From Edaphobacter sp. 4G125 (lineage in GTDB: Bacteria; Acidobacteriota; Terriglobia; Terriglobales; Acidobacteriaceae): a DNA stretch of 64,000 nucleotides. Below the pieces are notes generated by a model, which did no database searches, was not told the DNA's origin, and saw only the letters and a program-made list of their open reading frames with translations. The stretch covers positions 2,663,501 to 2,727,500 of the forward strand of contig NZ_CP060393.1 of assembly GCF_014274685.1 (NCBI RefSeq). Reading direction: 5' to 3'. Shown here one piece after another: positions 50,118 through 59,582 of the stretch. A program made the translations under genes and the position numbers. The first letter of the stretch is position 1. Every line of letters begins with the position of its first letter.

Positions 50118-51029
50118 ATGAATGCTTTGAGCAGAACACTACAATTCGCTGCCTTTTTTCTGCTTTATCTTTCCTTCGCCTTATCGCAACAGCCTGTATC
50201 CGTTTCATGGACACCTGAAACTCTCGTCAATGGATCGCCTTGCCTCTTTGCCATCAAAGCGCGTCAAGCAACTTCCATCACTGGAAACTGGCAGGGACAT
50301 TCTCTAGAGTTCTTCAAAGCGAAGGATAAACCGGATACATGGTACGCCTTGGCTGGAGTTGATGTGGGAACTAAATCGGGCAATTACGATCTCACTGTTG
50401 AAATGATCCAAGGAGATTCCTCGCAGACAATACACCGAACAATTTCAGTAACGCCTGCGCCCTACAAAGAGATTCCACTGACTGTTCCAGAGAAGTACGT
50501 AAAACCGGATACAACAGCACAACAAAAGATTGCTGCAGATCAGGAGATCAAAAACAAAGCCTTTGCAGGCTCTGAAGACTATCCCGTTTGGATAGGACGA
50601 TTTTCTCCTCCTCTGCATAGCGCTCCGCGCACCGATTCCTTTGGAACAAGACGCCTCTTCAACGGATCCCTTGCAAGCATTCACCGCGGATTAGACTATC
50701 GCGCGAAAACCGGAACACCTGTCATGGCAACAAATAATGGACGAGTTGTACTCGCTCGCTCACTCTACTACGAAGGAAACTGCGTCATCATCGATCACGG
50801 GCTTGGCCTGATGACGCTCTATATGCATTTATCGAAGTTCAAAGTAAAAGAAGGGCAGAGGGTAAAGCGAGGACAGATTATAGCGCTTAGCGGAGGTACC
50901 GGACGAGCCACCGGGACGCATCTGCATCTCAGTGTCCGCTGGCATGGAGAGTATCTCGATCCTGCAAGGTTGTTCGCACTTAGCCTGCCAACTCTGAAAG
51001 ATACACCCTCTTCTATGCTTCACCCTTGA
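50118..51029 (+). CDS. Secreted M23-family (LytM-like) peptidase
   Basis: After a signal peptide (NALSRTLQFAAFFLLYLSFA) and a beta-rich N-terminal domain, the C-terminal ~130 residues carry the M23 zinc site: HRGLDYRAKTGTPV (HxxxD) and THLHLSVRW (HxH). These enzymes cut peptide cross-links in cell wall peptidoglycan. ATG 50118 has GAGA upstream; 50106 is an alternative. The 3' end overlaps the convergent DUF4126 gene by 10 bases. Confidence 0.88.
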   Translation: MNALSRTLQFAAFFLLYLSFALSQQPVSVSWTPETLVNGSPCLFAIKARQATSITGNWQGHSLEFFKAKDKPDTWYALAGVDVGTKSGNYDLTVEMIQGDSSQTIHRTISVTPAPYKEIPLTVPEKYVKPDTTAQQKIAADQEIKNKAFAGSEDYPVWIGRFSPPLHSAPRTDSFGTRRLFNGSLASIHRGLDYRAKTGTPVMATNNGRVVLARSLYYEGNCVIIDHGLGLMTLYMHLSKFKVKEGQRVKRGQIIALSGGTGRATGTHLHLSVRWHGEYLDPARLFALSLPTLKDTPSSMLHP

Positions 51030-51652
51030 GTCTTACGTTCCGCTGGAATTGCATCGTCCAAATCGGGGCGAAAGATTTTCTTCAGTGGCTTCTGGATAGC
51101 CCGCAACAAGGCACGTGCGATGAAGAAAGTAATCACAAGAAGAGCAATGGCCATCGAAGCGGCAACGATCGGATGATGCGTTGCAAACCAGGTCAATCCG
51201 ACCGCCAGCGCATCTTCTGTGGAGCTCAACGCAATATTCGATACGGGCTCCGGACTGGGAGTAACCGCGGTACGCAAGGCCGTCTTGGAGCCGTGAGTTG
51301 CCAAAGCTATGCCAGCTCCGATCGCGGTTGCCAACAATTGCAGCTGCGGGGAAAGCTGCGAGCTGGCATGATAAGCGATCAATCCTGCGACCGGAACACG
51401 CACAATCGTTTGCAACCCATTCCAGATCACATCGAATCCTGGAATCTTGTCTGCAAAAAATTCGATGACAAACATAAACCCGCAGACGATAAGAATCCAC
51501 GTGCTCCCTACCCCTTCTAATCCTGGCGGCAATGCAACCCAATGCGTACGCGCTAAAACTCCCAGTGTCAGAACTGTTGCATATATATTTAGGCCACCCG
51601 CAAAACTGGCAGCTACGATAAGCGCCGTAATGTTTGCCGCTGAAAAGTGCAT
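51020..51652 (-). CDS. DUF4126 family membrane protein
   Basis: This 210-residue protein has about five hydrophobic segments (ITALIVAASFAGGLNIYATV, WILIVCGFMFVIEFFADKIP, LLATAIGAGIALATHGSK, MAIALLVITFFIARALL). The ADKIPG and ATHGSK stretches fit DUF4126. No function is known. Confidence 0.75.
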   Translation of the reverse strand: MHFSAANITALIVAASFAGGLNIYATVLTLGVLARTHWVALPPGLEGVGSTWILIVCGFMFVIEFFADKIPGFDVIWNGLQTIVRVPVAGLIAYHASSQLSPQLQLLATAIGAGIALATHGSKTALRTAVTPSPEPVSNIALSSTEDALAVGLTWFATHHPIVAASMAIALLVITFFIARALLRAIQKPLKKIFRPDLDDAIPAERKTQG

Positions 51653-51702
51653 TGTGGCGAAGATTCTACTCCAACGCCTGAAAACTCAACAAGCTTTGCG
51701 CA

Positions 51703-52854
51703 TCAGCGTCGAATCGCTCGCTTGACCTGCGCATATTGTTCCAGGATGAAGCTATCTGTCATGCCCCCGATATAATCGGCAACGACGCGAGCCACACCGT
51801 CACTCTCCAACTCGTCGATATAGCTTTGAGGCAATTCTTCTGGCTCCATAACCCAGAAGTTGAAGAGTGCCGTGACAACTTCTTCGGCCTTATCATGCTC
51901 CCGTTCCAGGTGATCGCAGGTATATAACGTATCGTAAAGGTAACGTTTCTCCTGCAGCCGCTCCGCTTCGATCGGTTGAGAAAACAGCGCCAGCCGTTTA
52001 GGATGCTTCCGAATATCTGCAAGCGAATTCGCTGCCATCGCCTCTGTATTTGTCCGCGTCGTTGCGATCAGGTCTTCTGTCAGTACATTCTGCATCAGCT
52101 GTAACGCTTCATGGAAGAGATACTTCTCTTCTACTCCCGGATGTTTCTCTTCTACACTCTGATAACATCGGCCTACAATCGCAACGTTGTCGCGGATATG
52201 ACCAATCTCCAAAAGGCCCGACTCGACTCCATCGTCAAGGTCCGCTGTGAGGTATGCAATCTCGTCTGCTAGGTCAATAAGCTGTGCCTCCAGCGGTGGG
52301 CTCTGATCCAAAAAATACTCCTTCAGCTCAGGATGTTCCTCGACGGTGTAATCTCTCGAGTGCTTAATAATCCCTTCGCGAACTCCCAGAGTCAGGTTCA
52401 AACCTCGATGAGCGGCATAACGCTGTTCGAAGTGTTCTACGATGCGCAATGCATGAAGGTTATGGTCAAAACTCAAGCCGTGTTCGCGCAGGCATCGATC
52501 CAAAGCCCTCTCTCCAGCATGGCCAAATGGAGGATGACCAATATCATGCACCAGCGCGAGGGTTTCTGCCAGATCTTCGTTCAATCCCAATCGCGATGCT
52601 GCCGCACGCGCAATCTCAGCTACTTCAATCGTGTGCGTTAATCTGCTGCGAAAATGATCGGACGATCTGCTGGTAAAAACTTGCGTTTTCCCCGCCAGCC
52701 TTCGAAATGCACGCGATTGGATCACACGTTCACGGTCGCGCTGAAAGGCCGTTCGTCCAGCGCGCTCAGGTGCCGGATAGATACGGGCTGTGAGCGGGTC
52801 TGCGGCATCTCCGGCCACAGCACATCGTCTGCGATCCTTTGTCATATTCAACAT
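51703..52854 (-). CDS. dgt: dNTP triphosphohydrolase (dGTPase-like, HD domain)
   Basis: This 383-residue HD-domain protein contains RDRERVIQSRAFRRLAGKTQV, RLTHTIEVAEIA (first His), LVHDIGHPPFGHAGE (HD pair) and IDLADEIAYLTADLDDG (last Asp), in the order expected for dGTPase-like enzymes. It hydrolyses dNTPs to deoxynucleoside and triphosphate. It stands alone on the minus strand. Confidence 0.9.
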   Translation of the reverse strand: MLNMTKDRRRCAVAGDAADPLTARIYPAPERAGRTAFQRDRERVIQSRAFRRLAGKTQVFTSRSSDHFRSRLTHTIEVAEIARAAASRLGLNEDLAETLALVHDIGHPPFGHAGERALDRCLREHGLSFDHNLHALRIVEHFEQRYAAHRGLNLTLGVREGIIKHSRDYTVEEHPELKEYFLDQSPPLEAQLIDLADEIAYLTADLDDGVESGLLEIGHIRDNVAIVGRCYQSVEEKHPGVEEKYLFHEALQLMQNVLTEDLIATTRTNTEAMAANSLADIRKHPKRLALFSQPIEAERLQEKRYLYDTLYTCDHLEREHDKAEEVVTALFNFWVMEPEELPQSYIDELESDGVARVVADYIGGMTDSFILEQYAQVKRAIRR

Positions 52855-52930
52855 GAGTGTACTGGATTGCCATAGCTATCTTAAACGCTTCGGGTATGCC
52901 GGTTCCTCTATGGCATGTCCAAACGATAGC

Positions 52931-55003
52931 TTACTTTGCAGCAGTGTTCAGTTTTGCCAGCTTTACCCTTGCGTTGTCCAGCCTATGCTGCACTTTGGCC
53001 ACATCCTCAGGATCGGCATCGGCAGGAAGAGAACGTGCGTACTCATGGAGAGAACGCTCCCACTGCTCAACCGCTAATTTGAGCTTTCCTGTCTTCTCGT
53101 AAACCTCTCCCAGATGGTCATGGATTGTAGGATCTCCACTATTGCGTTCATTGGCCTTACGGATGTTCTCTTCGGCGAGTGCGTATTGTCCGGTCTTGAA
53201 ATAGACCCATCCCAGAGAATCCAGATACGCGTAATTCTGCGGATCCAGCTCCACGGCTTTACGAATCATGGTCAAAGCCTCGTTGAGACGCACTCCACGA
53301 TCCGCCAACATATAGCCTAAGTAATTCAGAATGGTTGCATTCTGAGGATCAATCGCCAGGGCTTTGCGAAACTGGGCCTCTGCCACATCATATTGCTTCT
53401 GACGATCAGCCAGGATCCCTCTCAGAAAATAGACGTAGAGCTTTTCTTCAGGTTTCGGAGAGAGATTCTCTCCTGCACTCAACTCTTTGTTGGCATCCTC
53501 CCAACGTTTCAGCCGCGTGTAGATATTGGCGAGTGCAAGGTGAACCTCTCGATCATCCTGCTGATTTCCAGTAGAAGAGAACTGTGCTTTTGCTAGGGCA
53601 ATCCCCTCGTCAACCTTTCCAGTATCTGCAAGCTGACCTGCGTACATTAGTTGAACAGATTGGTCTTTCGGTAAAGCCTTGGCCGCTTCAGAAGCTGCGG
53701 TTGTAGCTTCGGCCCATCGATGAGCATCGCGATAAGCATCCACCTGCCCCTGATAGCCATTTTTTGCAAAATCGCTACCGAGCAAAACAATCTGTTTATA
53801 GGTGTCAACAGCTTCCGTCGTCTTGTTCTGCTCCCGGTAAATGATCCCCAAACGATCCAGGAAGATTGACCGGTTTCCCTTTTCCTGATCTGAGTATTGA
53901 CCATCAGGATGAGCTGTTCCGTCCAATAGAGTCTTCAGCGTATGAATCGCATCATCATAGCGCCCTAAAGAGTCATAAACGAGCGCTTCATTGTAATTAA
54001 GTTCTATGGAATCCTGAGCAAGTGGTTTCGCCTTTTCCAGCGTAGCCAACGCTTGATCATAGTGTCCTTGCTGTCGTTGAATATCTGCAATCTTAATCTG
54101 AGACTGAGAATCCTGCGGTTCTGCTGCAACGATGTTATTGAAGATCTTCAACGCCTCATCGAGCTGACCGTCTCGCAGTAAGGCCGTTGCCAAGCCGCGT
54201 TGAGCATCGACATTTTCCGGATCATCGTCCAAAGCCCTGCGGTAGGAAGCAATCGCTTCTTTGCCCTTCCTTAACTGGTCGTAAGCAGCTCCCAATGCGA
54301 AGTCAATCCGTGAGCTTCGGTCCGCTTCAGGAATAGAGCTCAGAACGTCTGCTGCACGAGCATAATCTCCCTGTTCCGTGTAGAGCCGGTACATATTCAA
54401 CACGACTTCTTCAGAGCCGCTATCGAGCTTCTGTGCTTTTTTAAACTGCTCTTCTGCTTTAGCGGAGTCGTGGTTCAACCCATAGAGTTGCCCGAGCAAC
54501 AACTGTGTTTCAAGATCATCGGGTTTCAACTTCGCCAGCTTTTCATACTCGCCAATGGCTAGCTTGAGCATCTGCCCTGATTGCTGCCCCTGCATATCGC
54601 CAAGCGACCGTAGATAGACTTTACCCAGCAACTGGTGAGCAGCAACATCATCTGGATTCTTCTTCACCTGCTCCTGAGCCGAGGTAACTGCCTCTCGAAT
54701 CCGCCCCAGCTTGAAATAAAGTTCCGATAGCCCGTCCTGCAAGGTTGTGGAATCCGGATCGGCGTCCATTGCCAGCTTGTATTCCTCAATCGCCTGAGTA
54801 GCATAATCCGGCCGCCCAGCCGTGACCGCCATCTCCTCATAAAGGTGGGCCAGTCCAGCGTGATAGTACGCCGAGCTGCGATCCACAGCCGAATGGGGCG
54901 ATGTAGCAGAAACAGAAGATTGTGACCATGCAGCCGGAACACCGAAAGCCACAGCGGCAGAAAGAAACAGGAAACTGGAGGCACGCGAAAGAGGTTTTGT
55001 CAT
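52931..55003 (-). CDS. Large secreted TPR-repeat protein
   Basis: A signal peptide (FLFLSAAVAFGVPAAWSQ) precedes at least a dozen tetratricopeptide repeats spread over nearly the whole 690 residues (e.g. YYHAGLAHLYEEMAV, AIASYRRALDDDPENVDAQ, AEAQFRKALAIDPQNATIL). TPR domains mediate protein-protein contacts; no catalytic domain is seen. AGGA precedes the start. Its partner proteins are unknown. Confidence 0.85.
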   Translation of the reverse strand: MTKPLSRASSFLFLSAAVAFGVPAAWSQSSVSATSPHSAVDRSSAYYHAGLAHLYEEMAVTAGRPDYATQAIEEYKLAMDADPDSTTLQDGLSELYFKLGRIREAVTSAQEQVKKNPDDVAAHQLLGKVYLRSLGDMQGQQSGQMLKLAIGEYEKLAKLKPDDLETQLLLGQLYGLNHDSAKAEEQFKKAQKLDSGSEEVVLNMYRLYTEQGDYARAADVLSSIPEADRSSRIDFALGAAYDQLRKGKEAIASYRRALDDDPENVDAQRGLATALLRDGQLDEALKIFNNIVAAEPQDSQSQIKIADIQRQQGHYDQALATLEKAKPLAQDSIELNYNEALVYDSLGRYDDAIHTLKTLLDGTAHPDGQYSDQEKGNRSIFLDRLGIIYREQNKTTEAVDTYKQIVLLGSDFAKNGYQGQVDAYRDAHRWAEATTAASEAAKALPKDQSVQLMYAGQLADTGKVDEGIALAKAQFSSTGNQQDDREVHLALANIYTRLKRWEDANKELSAGENLSPKPEEKLYVYFLRGILADRQKQYDVAEAQFRKALAIDPQNATILNYLGYMLADRGVRLNEALTMIRKAVELDPQNYAYLDSLGWVYFKTGQYALAEENIRKANERNSGDPTIHDHLGEVYEKTGKLKLAVEQWERSLHEYARSLPADADPEDVAKVQHRLDNARVKLAKLNTAAK

Positions 55004-55158
55004 CGATAAATTCCTGTGCCGCCGAAGCCTAACAACAGATCATAACGGACTTTAGAGTCGAACAAAATCACCTCATTTAGACGGTGGCTAAGGCGGATTG
55101 GCTGCAACTGACCCGTTTGAACCGCTCCCCGATATGGCGGATTATATTGCTTTTGACC

Positions 55159-56778
55159 TCACCCATGCCGGAAATGGCGAACTCCCGTCAAAACCATCGC
55201 GATACCAAGCCGATTGGCTGCCGCAATCACATCTGCATCCTTCACCGACCCGCCCGGTTGAATCACCGCTGTCGCACCGGCTTCGGCGATGACCTCCAAG
55301 CCATCCGGGAATGGGAAAAACGCGTCTGAGGCTGCAACTGTGCCTTTGAGCGGCAGTGCGGCTTTCATTGCGCCGAACCTTGCCGCATCCACGCGGCTCA
55401 TCTGTCCAGCCCCAATCCCTACGGTCTGGCCATATCCATTCGAATATCGCGCATACACAATGGCGTTGGACTTCACATGCTTGCAGACACGCCACGAAAA
55501 CAGCAGTGCACGCATCTCTTCCGGCGTGGGCTTGCGATCTGTAACCGCCTTTAGTTCCGCCTCGGTAATCCGCAGACGGTCTGCATCCTGCACCAGCAGG
55601 CCACCGGAAACCTGTTTGACCACTCGCGTCGTATCGGCCGGGACGATTTTTACCAATCGCAGGTTCTTCTTCGCAGCGAACCGTTCCAGTGCCTCCGGGG
55701 TGAAATCAGGAGCCACAATAGCCTCAACAAACAGCTTCGCAATTTCCTCTGCGGCCGCTCCATCCACCGTACGATTGATCCCGATCACGCCGCCAAATGC
55801 CGAAACTGGATCGGCCTCCAAAGCGCGCTGATAGGCTTCCAGTACTGTCGCTCCCGTAGATGCTCCACAAGGATTGGTATGTTTGATAATTGCCACCGCC
55901 GCTTCGGACGCAATATCAAATTCACTCACCAGCTCCCAGCAAGCATCCAGGTCAACCAGGTTGTTATAGCTAAGCTCTTTACCCTGTAGCTGCTGGGCTG
56001 CCGCTACGCCCTTTCCACTCCGATCGACATATAACGCCGCTCTTTGATGTGGGTTTTCTCCATAACGCAGTGTCTGAGCGAGCGGATCGATAATCCTAAG
56101 CGTTTGAGGAAGTTCATGGGAAAACGCTGCGGGGCCCGAAGGAACTTCAATGCTCTCGAGGGTTGAAGCAATTCCCGCGTCATACGCAGCTGTGACTGCA
56201 AATGCCTGCTTCGCCAGCCTCCACCGAGTAGCCCGGCTCAAGCTCCCTTGATTTGCTGCCAGTTCCTGAACGAGCGCCTCATAGTCCGAAACCGCAGTGA
56301 CAATCGCCACATCCTCAAAGTTCTTTGCTGCTGAACGAACCATCGAAGGTCCACCGATATCGATGTTCTCAATCACATCAGCAAATGCGACCCCTGCTTT
56401 TTGAGCCGTCTTCTCAAAGGCATACAGGTTGACCACAACCATATCGATCGGCTCGATACCATGTGACTGGACTGCCGCCACATGCTCCGGATTGCCTCGC
56501 ATATGCAGAATTCCTCCATGCACCTTGGGGTGCAGGGTCTTCACCCTGCCGTCGAGCATCTCGGGGAATCCGGTTAAATCACTGATATCTTTCACGTTCA
56601 GACCAGCATCGCGTAGGGCCTTGGCCGTTCCGCCAGTCGATACCAAATCCACACCATGCCCAGAGAGTGCACGTGCAAAGTCGATAAGCCCTGTCTTATC
56701 AGTAACCGAGAGAAGTGCGCGACGAATAGGACGAAGATCAGCCGAGACAGTAGAGGGAGCGCTATGTGAGGTCATCAC
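55159..56778 (-). CDS. purH: Bifunctional IMP cyclohydrolase / AICAR formyltransferase
   Basis: The protein has 539 residues, full family length. The N-terminal MGS-like IMP cyclohydrolase domain begins RALLSVTDKTGLIDFARAL; the AICAR transformylase domain contains IKHTNPCGAS with the catalytic Lys and His. It performs the last two steps of purine synthesis. Confidence 0.97.
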   Translation of the reverse strand: MMTSHSAPSTVSADLRPIRRALLSVTDKTGLIDFARALSGHGVDLVSTGGTAKALRDAGLNVKDISDLTGFPEMLDGRVKTLHPKVHGGILHMRGNPEHVAAVQSHGIEPIDMVVVNLYAFEKTAQKAGVAFADVIENIDIGGPSMVRSAAKNFEDVAIVTAVSDYEALVQELAANQGSLSRATRWRLAKQAFAVTAAYDAGIASTLESIEVPSGPAAFSHELPQTLRIIDPLAQTLRYGENPHQRAALYVDRSGKGVAAAQQLQGKELSYNNLVDLDACWELVSEFDIASEAAVAIIKHTNPCGASTGATVLEAYQRALEADPVSAFGGVIGINRTVDGAAAEEIAKLFVEAIVAPDFTPEALERFAAKKNLRLVKIVPADTTRVVKQVSGGLLVQDADRLRITEAELKAVTDRKPTPEEMRALLFSWRVCKHVKSNAIVYARYSNGYGQTVGIGAGQMSRVDAARFGAMKAALPLKGTVAASDAFFPFPDGLEVIAEAGATAVIQPGGSVKDADVIAAANRLGIAMVLTGVRHFRHG

Positions 56779-56868
56779 TCCCTATTTTATGCGACGATCA
56801 TCTGATTTTTTGCTTCGATTCCCCGCGCCAAAGCGGGTAACCGCCAAAACTGTTTTGACTGGTTATCT

Positions 56869-57795
56869 CTACAGAATGACAGAACCTGTGAGAGATTTCA
56901 CATGTTCGATCTGATGGACTGCACACCATCGTTTCAATCCGTTGGTGATGTTTTCCACGGCCCTGGGGTCGGCATAGCTGGCAGTTCCCACCTGGACCGC
57001 TGTAGCCCCTGCCATCATAAATTCGACGGCATCCTCTGCTCGGACGATTCCTCCCATACCGACGACGGGAATCTTCACCGCTTTAGCAGCTTCATAGACC
57101 ATACGGACTGCGATTGGTTTGATCGCTGGTCCGGAGAGACCTCCGGTTACGTTTGCGATCCTTGGCTTTCTGGTTTCTATATCAACGGCCAAGGAGACAA
57201 AGGTATTCACCAGAGAAACCGCGTCGGCCCCAGCCTCTTCCGCGACCTTTGCCATCTCTCCAATGCTGGTCACATTTGGGGACAACTTCACCATCAAGGG
57301 CTTTTTAGAGATCTCTTTCGTTCGAGTGACCAACTCCTTGAGCAAATCTGGATCTGTGCCAAAGACCATTCCCCCATGGGAGGTATTGGGGCAACTAGCG
57401 TTCAGCTCATACATGACGATGCCTTCGGCGTCATTCAGGATACGAATCACCTCCAGGCAATCCTCAACGGTGTAGCCAAAAACATTTGCGATGACCACGG
57501 CGCCTTTGAGCTGGCGTAGCTTCGGAAGCTTTTCCTCTACGAAGGGGCGCACCCCCATATTCTGCAGGCCAATCGCGTTGATCATCCCGGCGGCGGTCTC
57601 AATGATTCTGGGGGTAGGGTTCCCTGGCATAGGTTCTTTGGAGAGCCCCTTTGTAACGAAGGCGCCAATACGGTCGAGCGAGACAATATCCTCGAACTCC
57701 ACACCGTAGCCGAAGGTCCCACTGGCTGCGATGACCGGCGAGCGTAGCTCGACTCCAGCTACGCTCACTTTCATATCCGGGTTGTTCGAACTCAC
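56869..57795 (-). CDS. pyrD: Dihydroorotate dehydrogenase (class 1B type catalytic subunit)
   Basis: This 308-residue TIM barrel has the class 1 signatures VIAASGTFGYG, the catalytic Cys in LNASCPNTSHGG, and the FMN-binding VVGMGGI. Class 1B enzymes normally work with PyrK; none is in the window. Its start overlaps the end of the upstream phosphodiesterase/phosphatase gene by 4 bases (57792-57795). Confidence 0.92.
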   Translation of the reverse strand: MSSNNPDMKVSVAGVELRSPVIAASGTFGYGVEFEDIVSLDRIGAFVTKGLSKEPMPGNPTPRIIETAAGMINAIGLQNMGVRPFVEEKLPKLRQLKGAVVIANVFGYTVEDCLEVIRILNDAEGIVMYELNASCPNTSHGGMVFGTDPDLLKELVTRTKEISKKPLMVKLSPNVTSIGEMAKVAEEAGADAVSLVNTFVSLAVDIETRKPRIANVTGGLSGPAIKPIAVRMVYEAAKAVKIPVVGMGGIVRAEDAVEFMMAGATAVQVGTASYADPRAVENITNGLKRWCAVHQIEHVKSLTGSVIL

Positions 57796-59504
57796 TTTTC
57801 CGTACCCTTTCGAGTGGCGACGGGGCGAGCGATATTTCCTGTACCCGTATCCGGCTTCATCACCTGCGTCAGCACCCGTCCTTCAACGCTCGAGGGTTGA
57901 TTCACCCGGAGAATCGAGGCAAAGGTCGCGGCGATATCTACAGGGGCCACTCGATCATGATAAGTTCCCGGAGTAAACATTGCGCCATAAAAGTCCAAAG
58001 GCACATGCCTATCATAGGCAAAGGACGAATAATGAGTCGCACCCATCTCCGATCCGGCGAACTGAAATGCATTGAAATTCAGGAAGATCGCCCATCCCAC
58101 ATACGGGGAATAACTGTGAAGGATCCTCCGTCCCAGCTCGGTATCAGGAATCTCACCATTTCGCATCTTCGCAACGGGATACACACTTCCCACTCCTAAT
58201 GGATCCGCCAAACGCGTTGAAGGGACTGCCGGCTTGGAACTCTTCACTGCAAATTCGGAGCCGTTTTCCTGAAGAGCCTGATTCAGAGCCTCTGCTGCGG
58301 CTGTTTCAGCTTCCAGCTCCGTTACATGGACTTTCTCAAATGCATCCTGGTTGAGCTGGATATAGGGGTACTCTCCGCCAAGGATGTACTTTTCGCCCCC
58401 TTTTTCTCCATTTTCAATCGGCCATTTTTTATCGAGAATCGCTTCCATTCTTTTCAGAAGAGCAGCACTTTTGATCGCCGCCGAGGGCATCTGGGCGTCA
58501 TTTGCTGCCCTCATGGTGGGAGCTACGCCATGATCTCCCGTCAGGGCAACGACGACATTCTGAAGACCCACTTGTTTATCCAAAAAGGTAAAGAAGTCGT
58601 CTAACGATACATCGACAGCGTCGATCATCTCTCGCTGTTTCGGAGAATCCGGCCCCACCTTGTGCCCGAGGATATCCGTATTGCTGATCGAGATCGTCAG
58701 CATATCGGTGACATCATTTTTGCCAAGGTTCTCGTTCTTGACCAGTGCTTTGGCGAAGTCGATGGTGTATTGCACTGCTGCGGGTTTCTGGCCTACTTCC
58801 TCATAGAAACTGCCTGTGGGTACGCCCGCAGCATGACGAATTCTGGCACGTTCATCACTGGCATTGAATGCACTGGCCCATTCAGGCAGCTGCTGCATCC
58901 AGTAGGTCGAGGTGATGAATGCTCCGGAGTCATGGTCGGTCCAGAATGCCCCTTTGGTTGCGTGGCCGGAGGTCATAATCGCGGCACGGTCCTTGAAGGA
59001 GATGCCAAAGACCTTTGCCCGTCCCTGGGTTGCCAGGGTCAGCTCATCACCCAACGTTGAAGCCGCTTCCCGGTGGGGTGAAGCACCGGGAGAAACCTCG
59101 CCGCCTGCGGGTACACCAACCAGCTTATAGCGATCGTCGCTCACCGAACTTACGAGCCTGAGCCTTCCATCCGGCCCTTTTTCCCACCATTCATTGAGAG
59201 GGATCTTATGGCCATCCGTATAGCTTCCCGTGCCAATCGTGGTGTGGCCAGCAGCAGTCACAAGGTTGGCATAATCGTAGTAGCAATCCGTGAAATGAAC
59301 GCCTTTTTTGAGAAACAGGTTGAATCCGTTGGGCGTCTTGAAGTCGTCCCGATAACGATCCAGATAGTCCCCGCGGAACTGGTCGATCACCAAAATCACA
59401 ACCAGCTTCGGCTTGGCATGATATGCATCGGCATACCCACGAGTCGTTCCAGGCACAAGAAGAGCGAGAGAGAACAGGGCGGAAGCAATTTTTCGCATCC
59501 GCAT
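57792..59504 (-). CDS. Secreted alkaline phosphatase/phosphodiesterase-superfamily protein
   Basis: The protein of about 570 residues has a signal peptide (KIASALFSLALLVPGTTRG) and an alkaline-phosphatase-superfamily core: VIDQFRGDYLDRY with a metal Asp, the nucleophile Thr in AAGHTTIGTGSYTDGH, SNTDILGHKVG, and GDHGVAPT. The Thr nucleophile and overall length fit PafA-type phosphatases or type I phosphodiesterases. It could release phosphate from organic phosphates in the periplasm. Start 59504 is uncertain (59534 and 59498 are also possible). Confidence 0.88.
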   Translation of the reverse strand: MRMRKIASALFSLALLVPGTTRGYADAYHAKPKLVVILVIDQFRGDYLDRYRDDFKTPNGFNLFLKKGVHFTDCYYDYANLVTAAGHTTIGTGSYTDGHKIPLNEWWEKGPDGRLRLVSSVSDDRYKLVGVPAGGEVSPGASPHREAASTLGDELTLATQGRAKVFGISFKDRAAIMTSGHATKGAFWTDHDSGAFITSTYWMQQLPEWASAFNASDERARIRHAAGVPTGSFYEEVGQKPAAVQYTIDFAKALVKNENLGKNDVTDMLTISISNTDILGHKVGPDSPKQREMIDAVDVSLDDFFTFLDKQVGLQNVVVALTGDHGVAPTMRAANDAQMPSAAIKSAALLKRMEAILDKKWPIENGEKGGEKYILGGEYPYIQLNQDAFEKVHVTELEAETAAAEALNQALQENGSEFAVKSSKPAVPSTRLADPLGVGSVYPVAKMRNGEIPDTELGRRILHSYSPYVGWAIFLNFNAFQFAGSEMGATHYSSFAYDRHVPLDFYGAMFTPGTYHDRVAPVDIAATFASILRVNQPSSVEGRVLTQVMKPDTGTGNIARPVATRKGTEK

Positions 59505-59582
59505 CAGGAAAACATACCTCTCCGCCAGAAGCAACCAGGCCCACCTCTCCCTTTCCGAGGTAACCCGCTAAAATAGAAGCAA

